Shown here in pieces: positions 1-11,739 of a stretch of 64,000 bases of DNA. Both the position numbers and the translations under genes were made by a program. How positions within the stretch are numbered: position 1 is the first letter of the stretch; each line of letters opens with the position of its first letter. The notes below the pieces were generated by a model. That model did not search any database and was not told where the DNA came from. It was given only the letters and a program-made list of their open reading frames with translations. Origin of the DNA: Agrypnia vestita (Eukaryota > Arthropoda > Insecta > Trichoptera > Phryganeidae); contig JADDOH010001549.1 of assembly GCA_016648135.1 (NCBI GenBank), positions 1 to 64,000 of the forward strand. The letters run 5' to 3'.

Positions 1-1005
1 AAGAAAACACAGTGCGTTTTTTGCTTCCAACGTTTTCGTTCTGGAAATTTCGACCTGCAGAACAAGCCCCGTGGACGGCCGGAGACCAAAGTTGATAATG
101 AAGAATTGAAGGCTATTGTGGAAGCGGATCCATCGCAACCACATCCGAGTTAGCTGCAGGCTGCGGTGTTAGTGATAAAACTGTTTTAATCCACTTGAAG
201 CAAATTTGTAAGGTGAAAAAGCTTGAAAGGTGGGTACCTCACGAATTGAGTGAAGCAAATCAACAAACGCGCGTTGACTGCTGCGTTGCATTACTCAACC
301 GGCACAATAATGAAGGGATTTTAAATCGAAACATTACCTGTGATGAAAAGTGGATCCTGTACGATAATCGGAAGCGCTCATCGCAATGGCTGAACCCTGC
401 CGAACCAGCCAAACCACGCCCCAAGCGAAAATTGACTCCAAAAAATTATTGTGATCGTTTGCGCGGTGGCTAATGAGCTGGTGACGTTCACTACACCAGC
501 TTTCTTAAATCTGGCCAGACGATTACGCCTCAGAATGTCCTATTTCCAGCAACTGGCAGCAACCAGATGGAAAAGCTAGCTTGTTTTCAAACACCGAGCT
601 GGTCTAAACTTCGCTCTAGGCTACTGCTGCTTCATGATAACGCTAGACCACACACTGCACAACATACGGCTACCAAATTAGAGGAGCTTCAATTGGAATG
701 TCTAAGACATCCACCGTACTCTCCGGACCTTGCCCCAACAGATTACCATTTTTTTCGAAATTTGGATAACTTCTTGCAAAGGAAAAAATTCAACTCCAAA
801 TTCAAGTCCAAACCGCCTTCAAAGATTTTATTGATTCCCGTCCGAATGGTTTTTTTAGTAAAGGGATCGATGAACTACCTATGAGATGGCAAAAGTGCAT
901 AGATAGCAATGGTACATACTTTGATTAAATAAATATATTATAATAACAAAAATCAGCTTTATGTTCCTCCCATACTAAACGCTAATTTCATATGTAAGGA
1001 CCTAA
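1..1005 (+). mobile_element. Mariner element, 5'-truncated by window edge, transposase broken
   Basis: This is a second, decayed copy of the mariner family found intact at 36823-38108; the two are nearly identical over long stretches. Position 1 corresponds to about codon 37 of the transposase, so the 5' TIR and HTH start lie outside the window. Visible damage: a single-base deletion near 139 shifts the frame, the block around 446-580 is scrambled relative to the intact copy, and a short stretch near 800 is replaced or deleted. The motifs CDEKW (near 340), HDNARPH (near 637) and [12 protein letters not shown] (near 721) are still readable in pieces. The 3' TIR ends in GGACCTAA at 998-1005, followed by a TA that fits the mariner target site. 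It cannot encode a working transposase. Confidence 0.93.
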
Positions 1006-2255
1006 TATGAAGACTTAATTTTAAAATGAGATATTTCCATACAAAAATGTGATAAAAAACGCAAGAGAAGATATGAGAAAAAAATTGTGAAATTTGCTCA
1101 TTCTGCTAGACGATCGCTTTAAGAAAAAGTCTATTTAAAATTCTAACCGTAATTCGTCCTACGGCTAGATGTTTTATTTCCGACGTCTCTGTATAGGTAC
1201 AACTTCATGTCAATTCATATGTTATCTCACTTGTTTGCGCCCATCAAATTTGTTTCCTAGATCTAGTCATATCGAGAAAAAACTCGTCCTGAACTATATA
1301 TTTTCCTAATGAAGCCGTATAATATTAAAGTAACCCATCTTTATGTCTGCGAATTTTTTGTAGTAGGCAAGTAAATTTTTTATAGAATAGAGTATCTTAA
1401 GATTCTTCGAAAGGTCCAATGTGAGATGAGAACTACGCGGACGTCACTTACAGTCATGACATTGTTACAAATTCCCTAACTTTTTTCTATGGTGGATTCC
1501 AACTGTCAAATCTTAATATAATCTACATATTATGTTGAGTACGTTTGTTCTTTTCTATTATTATTTTTATTTGAATTACCGAGTTCATTAATTACAATTA
1601 ACAGTACGTATTCAATCTGTTTCTGTTTACATTAATTAGTTTATGGTAATTTATAAAGAAAGTTCATAAAATGTATGTAGTAGGTTTCAGAACATTTTAT
1701 ACGCAATATGCAAATGTTTATTTGCGACGACATTGCCATCGATGCTATCATAAAACGTATATTTGAAATTAGTCTTATTCCCGATTTAATTATATATAAG
1801 TCGTCTTCGAAATATATTGAACATTTTTGCCATATTATATATAAAATATTTATTTATTTATTTAGAAAATCCTATTTTACAATATTTATTTTATAGTACT
1901 GTTATTTTTGTGGATTCAAGTTACTCAGAATAGTTCATTACATATATATATATATATATATATATATACTTATATGCATATTTATGCCTGTATGTTTTTT
2001 TTAAATACAGTATATAGTCGGTCACAGCTTAACCTAATATGCACGCCACTGGGAAATAGTGTTTAGTACATTTTTGTAGAGCAAAAGGTATTTTGTTACT
2101 CTGCTATTTCGGAATGAGACTAATTATGAAATATCAGTCTGGCTTGTTCCAAAAAAACAACATTTTTAAAGATTTAATCAAATGATTATTATCGAACATT
2201 AAAAAATAGATACATGGCGTAAATCTATCAGACCGCGTAAATTATTTTTATTCTT
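1006..2255. other. AT-rich non-coding stretch with a (TA)n run
   Basis: No gene is visible. The stretch holds a pure TA microsatellite at about 1942-1968. The short open frame at 1708-1896 is AT-driven and resembles nothing I recognise. Confidence 0.6.
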
Positions 2256-2800
2256 TGACATCATCATCATCATCTTCATCCCCTTGTCCTAGTAGGTTCG
2301 GGGGCCCAAAGACTCGACAAGGTGCTTCCATATTCCCCTGTCTCGCGCTGCTTCCATATGAGTTAACCAGTATAGACCCATTCTGTTTTCATGTACATAT
2401 TTTGTTGCTTCTCCCAGCTCAATCTAGGGCAACCCTCCGGCCGTCTTTGCCTCCGGGTTTGCTGAGAGGATTCTTCTTGGTATTCGTTCCTCTAATATTC
2501 TTAGCACACGTCCAAGCCGCCTCATTTGTAATTTTTTAAAATGTAGGAGTAGTTCTCACTCTGTCCATCTGTGTGATTCCCGCTACCCCCCTTAGAAAAC
2601 TCATCTCGGCAGCCTGGATCCTCGCTCTCGCTCTTTCCGTTAGGATCCAAATTTGATGTTCATATATGAGGGTAATTTGAAAACTATCAGTTCTGTCTCA
2701 ACACTGAGCTTGGATTTTCTTATCACCGCACTCGTAAAGCACTCAGGACGCCAGCCGCAGCTTCGATTCTTCTATCTATTTCACTTTCCTGCCCCCGGTT
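2256..2800 (-). mobile_element. LINE 3' fragment with (GAT)n tail
   Basis: On the - strand this reads as the C-terminal end of a non-LTR retrotransposon ORF2. It contains the phrase GQESEIDRRIEAAAGV (about 2750-2797), then a degraded stretch, then TCAKN and MEAPCRVFGP near the 3' end. It ends in a GAT-rich microsatellite tail (about 2258-2277). The same protein phrases and the same tail occur at 53400-54060, so the two belong to one family. Short tandem 3' tails are typical of RTE-like LINEs; the clade assignment is inference. The fragment is 5'-truncated and full of stops. Confidence 0.75.
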
Positions 2801-3054
2801 AAACTCGTAACAATGCATTTGCCGATTTTCAGCATTATTCTTTGACGTCACTCTTATTTTGTCAAGTATTAATATTTGTAAAATTATGCTGGCAAAATTG
2901 GTAAGTATCACTATAACTAAAAGTATCATAATTGACGAAACTTCAAATAAATAAATAATATCCAAAATAACCCAAATTCCAAAGAAACCCGATATTTCTA
3001 AATTTTCCATAACTCGAACTCGAAGAAGTCACAAAATGCTCATTTCATATATGA

Positions 3055-3225
3055 AATGCGAACACGGAATACGTGTCACATCAATATTCTTACTATTTTC
3101 AAATTAAGCTAAACGCTTGTGCTCTGAAAATAGGACTAAAAACTTGCTTGTCTGGAGTAAGATTCAAACCTGCGACCTTTGGATCACGAGGCGAGAGTCC
3201 TAACCACAAGACCAACAAGCTACTC
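3055..3225 (-). repeat. tRNA-derived SINE, copy 1
   Basis: On the - strand the copy starts GAGTAGCTTGTTGG and continues into an A-box-like stretch (TTGTGGTTAGGACTC) and a B-box-like stretch (GGTCGCAGGTTTGAATC). A tRNA-unrelated body follows, ending near ATTGATGTGACACGTATTCC. Two further copies with the same head and tail occur at 6220-6374 and 18496-18670. The head does not fold as a clean tRNA. Confidence 0.75.
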
Positions 3226-3414
3226 ATAATTATTTAAAATAATTTTTATAAATCTAGTCTGTGCAATTATGAAAAATTGACAATTTGATTCGTTTATCTC
3301 AGAATGTATTAAACGGCACACAGGATTTATTATATATACCTATATTTACTTTGCGATTTGGACGACACAATCAATTAAAACACAATTGAGTTTCTCTGTT
3401 AGAAAAGATTTAAT

Positions 3415-4570
3415 TTGTTAATCTCACAAGATTTACATAAAGAAGAGTACCTAGTAACAAAACATTACCTGTACGAAAAGAAACGACATTTAATGTTATT
3501 AATTGCTACTGTACCATGTGGGACCGGGAAGGGAATGAATGCAGCTAAGAATCTCAAATACATAGACTGCAGTAGATGGAAATTTAAATGTTCTCAGCAT
3601 TTTAATAGGAAAAGAAGAGAATAAATATGTGTCAAATATATTATTTAAGACTTCAATGGAAAAAAGTCTTCATCCTTAAATATGCGCAATCTAAAGACCC
3701 TGTGCGCAAAGACCTCCAGCAGATCTTACTTTTTACTCAAAACAGACTTGGAATTAAAACTTGTAAAAGTTTTTTTTATTAAAACATGCTGTTTACCTAC
3801 ATAAACCGTAGTCCAGCACACAAGGCTTTTGAAGATAAATACGCCAAATCTGGAGTTTATAGTGGTGCTGACTTACAAAGAGAGTCATATAAATTTCTAA
3901 AATGCACAGCCTTTATGTTATAAAATGTATAATGACATCCTGTGTTTCAAAAATCATCTACACCCGAATATTCTGAAAAGAGTGTCTGATGTGTATAATA
4001 ATGCATGAGTGGAAGTCAAAGCTGATTCTAAGAACAACTATAATAAAAACTTAACAAGACGTCATGAATCCAATTCTGCAAAGGCCTTAGATAAAATACG
4101 TGCTTCGAATGTCGCTACGAAAAAAGTGCAACGTTTGACTTACGTAGTGTCTTGAAAATTCTGCTGCACATCTGTATACAGTGGTAAATTATGCACGCAC
4201 AATGTGACTACTTACTAGGCTGCTCCTCCAAACCCTTCTCATTGTTACGTATGGACAGTAAGGTAAAAATAACGTAAGAGTATATCAATTAGATATCATT
4301 GTATTCAGATAACTACTCTGGACAAAATCACAATCAGTACATAGCGTCTTTATGTATGCATATAACACAAACGACTCCAAAATATATACAACTAACTTTA
4401 TGGAATCAGGACATATGTATTTACATTTTTGTGTGTGTAGAAATGTTGTTATTACAATAAATCAACTAATATTTGCTAAAATGTTCATACCGTGGCTTTT
4501 TAAAATTCCCAAAGCAGTTGGTAAGTTTTGTCACACATGCATCAAAGAAAAAAAATGCAGATAAGTGATT
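3415..4570 (+). pseudogene. Decayed transposase-like gene, family 'GQN', copy A
   Basis: Scattered frames on the + strand carry phrases of a multi-copy arthropod transposase-like family. They include KALDKIRASNVATK (about 4078-4120), a histidine/valine stretch followed by HCYVWT (near 4245), SDNYSGQNHN (about 4310-4335) and FMESGHMYL (about 4398-4425). The S-D-x-C/Y-x-G-Q-N core and the ESGH motif recur in copies B and C; copy D (36130-39300) has the related SDGxxYQN form. Several frameshifts and stops rule out function. Copy B (4724-5475) is an inverted duplicate of this one. I recognise the family as repeated and transposon-like but cannot name its superfamily. Confidence 0.6.
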
Positions 4571-4723
4571 TTTATTTTTAGTACGAGATAGGAGAAATGA
4601 AAGACAGGTATGTAATTTTATTTTATAAAATATGTTTTATTAACTAACTGACCATCACGCCGTTTAACCAAGGAGGTAGGCAGAGAGGATGGAACTTAGA
4701 TTAATTAATGTATTGAATTATTA

Positions 4724-5475
4724 TTAGGAAGAAAACATTTTTTTGGAAATCAAACTAGTTACCTGCATAACAAAAAAATAATAATTACATCGAAAGTACA
4801 AAAAGTGTATTATTATTATATTATGCATAGAATAAACTTCCATGTAAGAAAGTCCTGATTCCATGAAAATGTTATGGAAGTTTAAATTATATGTATACAT
4901 AATGACAGATTGTGGTTTTGTCCAGAGCAGGAACAATTTTATCTCTGTCACATTTGTATCCAAGCCAGCAAGGCTGGATTATTTTACTACGATTATGTTG
5001 TTCATTATCTTCCGTCCACACATAAACAGTGAGCAGAGTTTGGAGTAGCAGCTTCGTAAATACTCAAATTGTACGTGCATAATTTACGACTGCTTGTGCA
5101 GTAGAATTTGCAAGACACTATGTAAGTCAAACGATGCACTTTTAAAGGTAGCGACATTATTTTATCGTACGTATTTTACCTAGCGACGTATTTCATCTAG
5201 GGCCTTTGCAGAATTGGCTTCATGACGTATTGCTGAGTTTTTACTACAGAATGCTTCTAAAATCAGCTTTGTCTTCCACCGATGCATTATTGCACACCAG
5301 ACACGGTTTTTTTTTTGATAAAAAAAGACGGATTAAAATTATTTCTGAATATTTTTGAAAAAAAAATTTACATCTACTTGCGGTATAGGTGTTTATGTAT
5401 TTGAGCTTCATAGCTGTATTCAATCCCTTCACGGTCCCACATGGTAGGGAATTTTTAGGGAATTTATTTACTTTC
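4724..5475 (-). pseudogene. Decayed transposase-like gene, family 'GQN', copy B (inverted partner of copy A)
   Basis: Read on the - strand, the order matches copy A. First comes a stretch with TACCATGTGGGACCGTGAAGG (about 5433-5453; copy A has its match near 3515). Then come CLVCNNASVEDKADF (about 5260-5305), an NA/LDEIR stretch, YVWTED and FMESGLSYM (about 4845-4870). Relative to copy A, about 330 bp is missing between the first two blocks. Copies A and B face each other across roughly 150 bp, making a large diverged inverted repeat. Broken by stops. Confidence 0.6.
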
Positions 5476-6219
5476 TAACATTACGTTTTCATGTCTCTAG
5501 TTGTGATTGCTTCCACTGCTTTTTTGTGTTTCCACTCGTGAAATATAAGGTAGCTGAATAAGCTTTCCGTCCCAGGGCAGAAAACTAAATTTGAATTGTT
5601 TCCGTCAGCAGATTCTGGCATCAAGGTGGTGACTTCTGGGCTGTTCTCTCATTAAAAACTAACCCATCAAAATCAAGTTTTTATTATAGGTATTCCCTTT
5701 CTCATTTATATTGTTTCCAATTTGATATTCTATCAACATATTCCTTTTGCTTTAAGTTCATGTGGAAAATCTATTCCGTATATATTATTATCCTTAAAAC
5801 TTATAGAATATTGAAAACGTAATAATTGGTCCCTATACACGGCGGCGTCGAAACCGTCTGATCAAACCCATGGCTCGAGTCAGACTAGTTAAAACAGGTT
5901 TCGCGCTTTCTCCACGCGTCGGGTTCCTTTCTCATTTGTATGGTTTCCAATTTGAAAAAACCGTTAAGATTTCGAAAAATCCAAAATTATACTATAATTA
6001 AATTTTTTAAACGAAAATTTGTTAGATCATTTTTATCGTCGCCACGGTCTGCCTGCAAAGTTTCAGCTCGATTGGATCACGGGAAAAGGGTAAAAAATCG
6101 ATCCAAAGTTTTTTTCGGCAAACAAGCAAACGCTACGAGTTAAAAGAAAGGAAGTAAATATGTACACAACTGCCATTGTATGGGAATATTTAAGGTTGAT
6201 GATCTTGCCAAGTCAATGG
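5476..6219. other. Unassigned intergenic stretch
   Basis: No gene is visible. A GC-richer patch at 5840-6130 (for example GTTTCAGCTCGATTGG, near 6058) has the look of a dispersed repeat, but I see no second copy in the window. Confidence 0.4.
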
Positions 6220-6374
6220 AGTAGCTTGTTGGTATTGTGGTTAAGACTCTCACCTCGTGATCCAAAGGTCGCGGGTTCGAACCTCATAGCGCACCAGCAA
6301 GTTAGTCATAGCAAAAGCGTTTATCTTAGTTGAAAATAGTAAGAATATTGATGTGACACGTATTCCGTGCATGG
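6220..6374 (+). repeat. tRNA-derived SINE, copy 2
   Basis: This is the best-preserved copy of the SINE seen at 3055-3225 and 18496-18670. The head starts GTAGCTTGTTGGTATTGTGG, the B box is GGTCGCGGGTTCGAACC (about 6268-6284), and the body ends with TATTGATGTGACACGTATTC. The B box fits the RNA polymerase III consensus well. A true tRNA gene is unlikely, because the anticodon arm and acceptor stem do not pair. Confidence 0.8.
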
Positions 6375-7079
6375 ATAATAACAACATTTAGAGATTATTG
6401 AATACTAAAGCAATAGCAAAATTAAAAAGAATATATGTAAAAAATTATTTGTGTATTTGCGTATATTATTAAATAATGAAAAAAATACAGTTTAATGAGC
6501 AAAAAATAATTATGACCTGTTTTCGGCAGTTCAACTGACGACAGTTTTCGGCAGTTTAACGACTAGAACTGTTTAGGGTAATCTTCATCTTTTTTCAGCT
6601 TCCGCAGTTTCAACACTAGTGGAACGTGAAAGACTGGCGCTTTTGCTTTTGCTTAGTGCATATGTTTTTTTTGTGTTGTCCCCAATTTATCCCTTAAGGA
6701 AGAGGTCTCCTCCGTTTCCCTTAGCTGTCCCGGATTGTTTAACACTGTTCCGGATTGTCTAACACTGTTGTTATTGTAATTCTTTTTTGTAATTTGTATT
6801 TATACATCGTTGCTTTTGCTCCATTTACAATTATTGTATTATCTTTATGTTTATCTATTGTATTTAGTATTTATTGTCCCTACTGTATTATTTCAAAATA
6901 AATAAATAAACTGCCGGGATAATGGGGGCGAATTTTTGGATGGCAGCCGTTCGGCCCGGTTTGTTTTTATGACACCGGGTCGCACAGCTGCCTTTAGCAT
7001 TAAAAAATACCAACCAGGCGGAGAATAAGTAGGACCGATATAGAAGTTTTTGCTTATAAAACGGTCCTGGGTAGGCGGT
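6375..7079. other. Unassigned intergenic stretch
   Basis: AT-rich with short direct repeats (TTTTCGGCAGTT at about 6519 and 6545; CCGGATTGTNTAACACTGTT at about 6730 and 6751). No gene is visible; the AAATAAATAAATAA run near 6896 could be a LINE or SINE tail. Confidence 0.4.
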
Positions 7080-7880
7080 GGTAACGCAGATAATGCAGTA
7101 TTAATGGCAAATAACGAACAAGAGTGTAGTAAGTATGATGTATGCAAGGAAAGTGACCTTATTATGAATGTTAATAACTGTAATCGTATTCGAGAAGGAA
7201 GAAAGTAAAACGTGTTAAATTCTGGTAGACAATGAATGTTTAGGACAAGTAGATGAGTTTGTGCATTTGAAAGTATGTTAGATAGAACAGGGAATGATGA
7301 GAAATGTATCGAGAGGAGGGTGCCTACAGTAAATAACGGTGAACTTTGCAATGCAATAATTTCTGATAGAAATATGTCTACCGAGGCAAGACTGGCGGTA
7401 CACAATGGAATTCTGGTACCAACACTGATGTATGAAAGTGAAGGCTGGAGCTGGCAGAAGAGGGACGAAAGTAGACTGAATGCAGTGGAGACGTATGTAT
7501 GGAAAATTCATTTATGATATAGTAAAGAATGAATCTTTCAGAAAATAATGTAATATTGATCTTAGCATAGTTAATAGAATTAAAAATGGGTCGCTCAGAT
7601 GGTATGGGTATGTTGAGCGAATGATTGAGGAAAGAATGGTGAAAAAATATGATGCAAGTGTTGACGGCATTAGAAAAAGAAGACGTGGCATGATCAGATT
7701 AACCAGATACTAGAGGTAGAGAGATATAGGTTGATGGTCCTCTTAGAAGCCTGAATAATCGTCGAGCTTGTACCTATGTGAAGATGCATAAATGTGGATG
7801 AGGCGAGAGTTTTGTATCGGGAAAGAGGAGTGTGGAGGTTTATCGCTGGGGAAACGGCGCGATGGTAAGTAAGTAACTTA
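7080..7880 (+). mobile_element. LINE (RTE/endonuclease-RT type) ORF2 C-terminal fragment
   Basis: The + strand carries a degraded but readable C-terminal part of a non-LTR ORF2. It reads AIISDRNMSTEARLAVHNG, then VPTLMYESEGW (about 7350-7450), a GSLRWYGYVERMIEE stretch (about 7590-7635), and an ECGG/LSLG end near 7840. This order (ISDRN, LMYESE, LRWxGHVERM) is the familiar C-terminus of an abundant insect RT family. Frameshifts separate the blocks. 5'-truncated; no target duplication identified. Confidence 0.78.
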
Positions 7881-8360
7881 AATGGTGTCTCAGCGTTTTG
7901 GATTATTCTTCGTAAACTAATGGTAGGTACCTCCCTTGTTGTTATTTTGGTCTTCAATAAGACCTCTAATGTAATGACAAGCTGGTAAGCCACGACTTTT
8001 TCTACTAAATTGTGACTGGTCTCACGAGACTCCTCTCTTGACTCGATGAACTACGTAGATGGGTTCATATTAATTTCATAAAAACATGTCTAGGCACTTG
8101 CCACTAAAATCGGCAAATTCAAAAGGATACAATGAACAAATTAGGAAAACCAGTTTCCTGTTTTGTGTTTTAACACAGATAATTCAGCACATATTCGGGT
8201 TTCGCATTCGTTTGTATTCAACTACTTATTCCTTAAAATTCAGAGCGCATATCCTTTACAGAATATGGAGTTTCACCATAGCTACAATGGATAATGGCAG
8301 TTTACAATTTGATACACAAATCTTTGAGTTTTTCGAAAATTTTCATCTTAAAGTCACTTA

Positions 8361-8747
8361 TCTATACCTATAAAACTTAATGTCTGTCTGTCTGTCTGTT
8401 CTCTATAAAAATCCACACCGTTTGTCCGATTCGATTCAAATTTTGCATACTTATGCTTTTGGACCCGGCGGGTAACATAGGCAACATTTCCCCCTATTCT
8501 CATACCCCTTCCCCTCCCCCTGCAAATCTGTACCGTTTGACCGATCGGACTCAAAATGTGGAAGCTTATTCTTTAGAACTCGGCGAGTAACAATGGCGAT
8601 ATTTCCCCCCTATTCTCATACCCCTTCCCCTACTCCTGACATATTTTCGAAGCATATCTATACCGTTCGAATCAAACCTTTGTTTCCCCCACAAATTTAT
8701 TTTCAACTTAATCCTTAACCCGTGCAACGCTGGGTACGAACAGCTAG
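8361..8747 (+). mobile_element. Non-autonomous Helitron, copy 1 (complete ends)
   Basis: The element begins A|TCTATACCTATAAAAC and ends AACAGCTAG|T. This gives the Helitron 5'-TC and 3'-CTAG termini inserted between A and T. About 13 bp before the 3' end is a short GC stem (CCCG...TGGG, degraded from CCCG...CGGG). The interior has no ORF. It starts with a (CTGT)n run and holds two degenerate repeats of a block reading roughly GGCGGGTAACAT...GGCGACATTTCCCCC. Related pieces are at 31305-32176, 35632-36065 and 39572-39807. Confidence 0.78.
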
Positions 8748-8799
8748 TATCATGTAGAAAGAAATATTCTGGCAATTTCATTCAACTGTACGATTGCCG

Positions 8800-10170
8800 T
8801 GTCCAATACCTAAAAAAAGTCATTTATTGTGAACTGTTTAGAATTGGCGAAGGGTACATTTTCTGATTCGTAAGCGGAAATTTTCTTTCTTCTCTGGCTG
8901 AAAAATTGGCTCAATATTGAATTTTTCAAATTCCATTTCACTCCAATTTTTTTAAATACTATTCTGTATTTTTACAGTACATATACTTACCATGTAATAA
9001 TTGACAACAGATTTAAATGGATATACATTATTTAAAAGATCTTCAGCTTCAACCTTACTCGTGGTACCGGAAGAGTCTTTGAGATTTGAATCTTCAGTAA
9101 TTTCAAACAACGCTTGTACACTTGCGGTAACTGGTACATAATGGGGTTAAGGCATCGATCCTGCTTGACCACCGAAGTCAAGGATGGTATACGACGTTTC
9201 GGCATATCCCATCGACGTGGAGACGCAACAAAGAATAACATAGTCGTTGTATAACGTCAAAAAAACTGTTGATTCAGTGTGACAGCGTCATTTACCATGA
9301 GGTTTAGGGTATGGGAACTGCAGGGGATACATAAGACACACAGATTAATATTCAGAATTTTCTTCTGCAGACCTATTTCTTTGCCTTTCATATTGCTAAA
9401 GTAGTCATAACCCTGACCTTGTAGATCTTCAATTGATAATGACAAGTATTGGAACTGATTGATCAGAATATAACTCATCGATTCACGTATGGTTCCGGTT
9501 AGTGGTACCAATCTCAGGTGTTCTTTTATTTCCACGAGTATGAATACTGGAATGGCTCTCTTGGTTTCTGGTTAAATGGTTTTTGAATATTGCACGATGT
9601 CCACAAATCTTATGATCGTAGTCATCTGTTCCGTGTGGCTAATATCTGGGGTGCAATCAGGAATGTTTGAAAAATCTTCATTTTTAACCTTTGTTGATTT
9701 TGTCTTTGATAGAGTTTGATAACAATTGGATCAGTTGTTTTGAATAATGTTACCTAAATAGTGAGTATGTCTTCTACCTTTACTTTATAACCTCCTGATG
9801 CAATTGCGTAGATGGGTTTATATTATTTTGAGTTTTGAGTTCTTTTTGAGATCAGTCATTTTAGGATCAAACAAGGCGAGATGTTTCACAATTTTAAGAA
9901 ATTTGTCATTTTGTGGCCTTAGAACTCTTTTAAGAGATATGATCTAAGATCTGTTTCCATTACTTTTATTCTTCTTTAAGCTTTTTTCTATTAACACTAT
10001 CTACAGTTACATCTTGTTTTAGACTTGTACAATAATATAGACCCTTCCATTTATGGTTGATAGTTTGTTCAACTTTCTTTTCGTATGAAGACAGAATCAC
10101 TGAAACGCCAATTGTTGCATCAATTCTAAGCGAGACTTGTACTTGAACTTGATTTTCCACTGAATGCCTT
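8800..10170 (-). pseudogene. ZMYM1-like / DUF4371 hAT-derived transposase pseudogene
   Basis: The - strand carries a broken gene of the zinc-finger-MYM-type-1-like (DUF4371, hAT-related) family. Readable blocks, 5' to 3', are a VENQVQVQVSLRIDATIG stretch (about 10150-10100), EDLQGQGYDYFSNMKGK (about 9430-9380), CIPCSSHTLNLMVNDAV (about 9330-9275), and a C-terminal acidic DSSGTTSKVEAEDL block near 9080-9035. The family normally has a GQ(G/S)YD..NMxGK motif followed by a C..H.LNL motif, and both are present. Multiple stops and frameshifts show it is dead. No TIRs were found. Confidence 0.75.
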
Positions 10171-11739
10171 GCAGCAAAAACATAAAACTATATCGGTTGA
10201 CACAGAATACAGGAGGTATTCACGATAAACTTCTCCGTTGAAAGTTTTCTTTTATGAAGTACAGCTAAAAACTTCATTTTTTCTCATCGAAAAGAAATGT
10301 TTTGCTCACTTATTTTTTAAATTTTCATTTTAACCAAAAGTGTTTAAAATTAAAAAAACTTGTTTAAGTCTTCCCAGGAAGTGGGATCTGAATAATCTAT
10401 TTTTACCCCATCTTCATTTTATTTTATTACTTAAGTTATTTATTATTATATTATTATTAAGTTATTTTAAGGCATTTCAAGGCTGTTGCGGTATCCTGGT
10501 ATCCACTAACAGGTGTTATTTTGCTCTCGGCTGTTAACGCTTATATTCTTAACTGGTAGACCTATATCGTCATCTTTCTGATGAACTAAATTTTTAAGTT
10601 GAACTAAATTTTCATAAAAATTTGCTTAAAATAAATTTTCATAGTTTAAATATCTTATAACAAAAATAACTTATATTTTTTAGTTAAGCCTTACACACAG
10701 TTGGTAACGACCCCTAAAAGTCATTTATAAAATCTGAAAAAATACTGTTTAAGTAAGTAAGTTTTTAAACATATGAAGGGGTGCCTCATAGAATTTTTTT
10801 TTTTTAATTTCATACATTTTTGAAGCACCCTAATATACGTACATAGTGAGCTTTTAAGAGTCAGGGTTTCCCTGTTTTTCCTCTTGCATTTTTCAATTCG
10901 GCTTAATATTTACAAATTAATTATTTTTCGCCGTTTTTTTTCTCCCGGTCTTCACAACATCTAAATTATTAAGCAGGTGCCTTTTCGTTTCTCTCAGCCC
11001 TTATTACATATATTCACAATTCTGTACCTGAGAGAGAGCTAACATGTTTTAAATCCATTTTCAGCCGAATGTCCTAAATTCATTTTTGTTTATAGGTACA
11101 ACATCATAATCTTTAATGCCTAAAAATCTCAAGCGTGTATTCCTTGTATTTACAGAAATAACCTTTGCCACATCGTTTTAAATACATTATTACATCGAGT
11201 CAAAACAACTTAAATGCGGATGAGACATTTCAAATTTTTTAACACAATGTGACTTAGGATATTTTTTGTTTACAGAAGACGGCTTCAGGGATTATTTTCA
11301 ATTTAACGGTTTATTTTATTTATTTGCTGTGTTTTGTGTTTTTTTCTTATCTACAAGTGTTTCAAAAGTGCTAAATAAAGATTTTATTTACAATTATTAT
11401 TAAATTTATTCAGAAATAATATATAAGCAGGAGCAAGTTAGTTAGTCCTATTTGAAAATAAATGTGCTATGAATAGCACATTTAACAGGCTAAATACTCG
11501 AATAGATCTAAAGAATAGTCAACCTAGCTTTGAGAGGTAACAAAGGTACTCGTAGTTAAAATCGTATTACTCTGTAACAGTGTGAGTTATTTAGTTATTT
11601 CAGTGTGAGATTTGGAATGCTTTTCAAAACGGAATATTCAAATATCTTTCTAAATTAAGAAAGGTGATATTGAAATAAGAGTTTGCAAGATATTTTTTAT
11701 GAACCCCTCTGTATTGGCGAGAGATACATAAAATCTGTA
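10171..11739. other. AT-rich non-coding stretch
   Basis: I see no gene, tRNA or clear repeat here. The palindromic pair ATGTGCTATGAATAGCACAT at 11463-11482 is the only local structure noted. Confidence 0.5.

Noticed and set aside
6220..6374. Functional tRNA gene
   Set aside because: Three dispersed copies with a shared tRNA-unrelated 3' body and no valid cloverleaf indicate a SINE.
6893..7405. 170-codon open frame on the - strand
   Set aside because: It lies opposite the LINE fragment whose + strand reads as a reverse-transcriptase C-terminus; antisense shadow.
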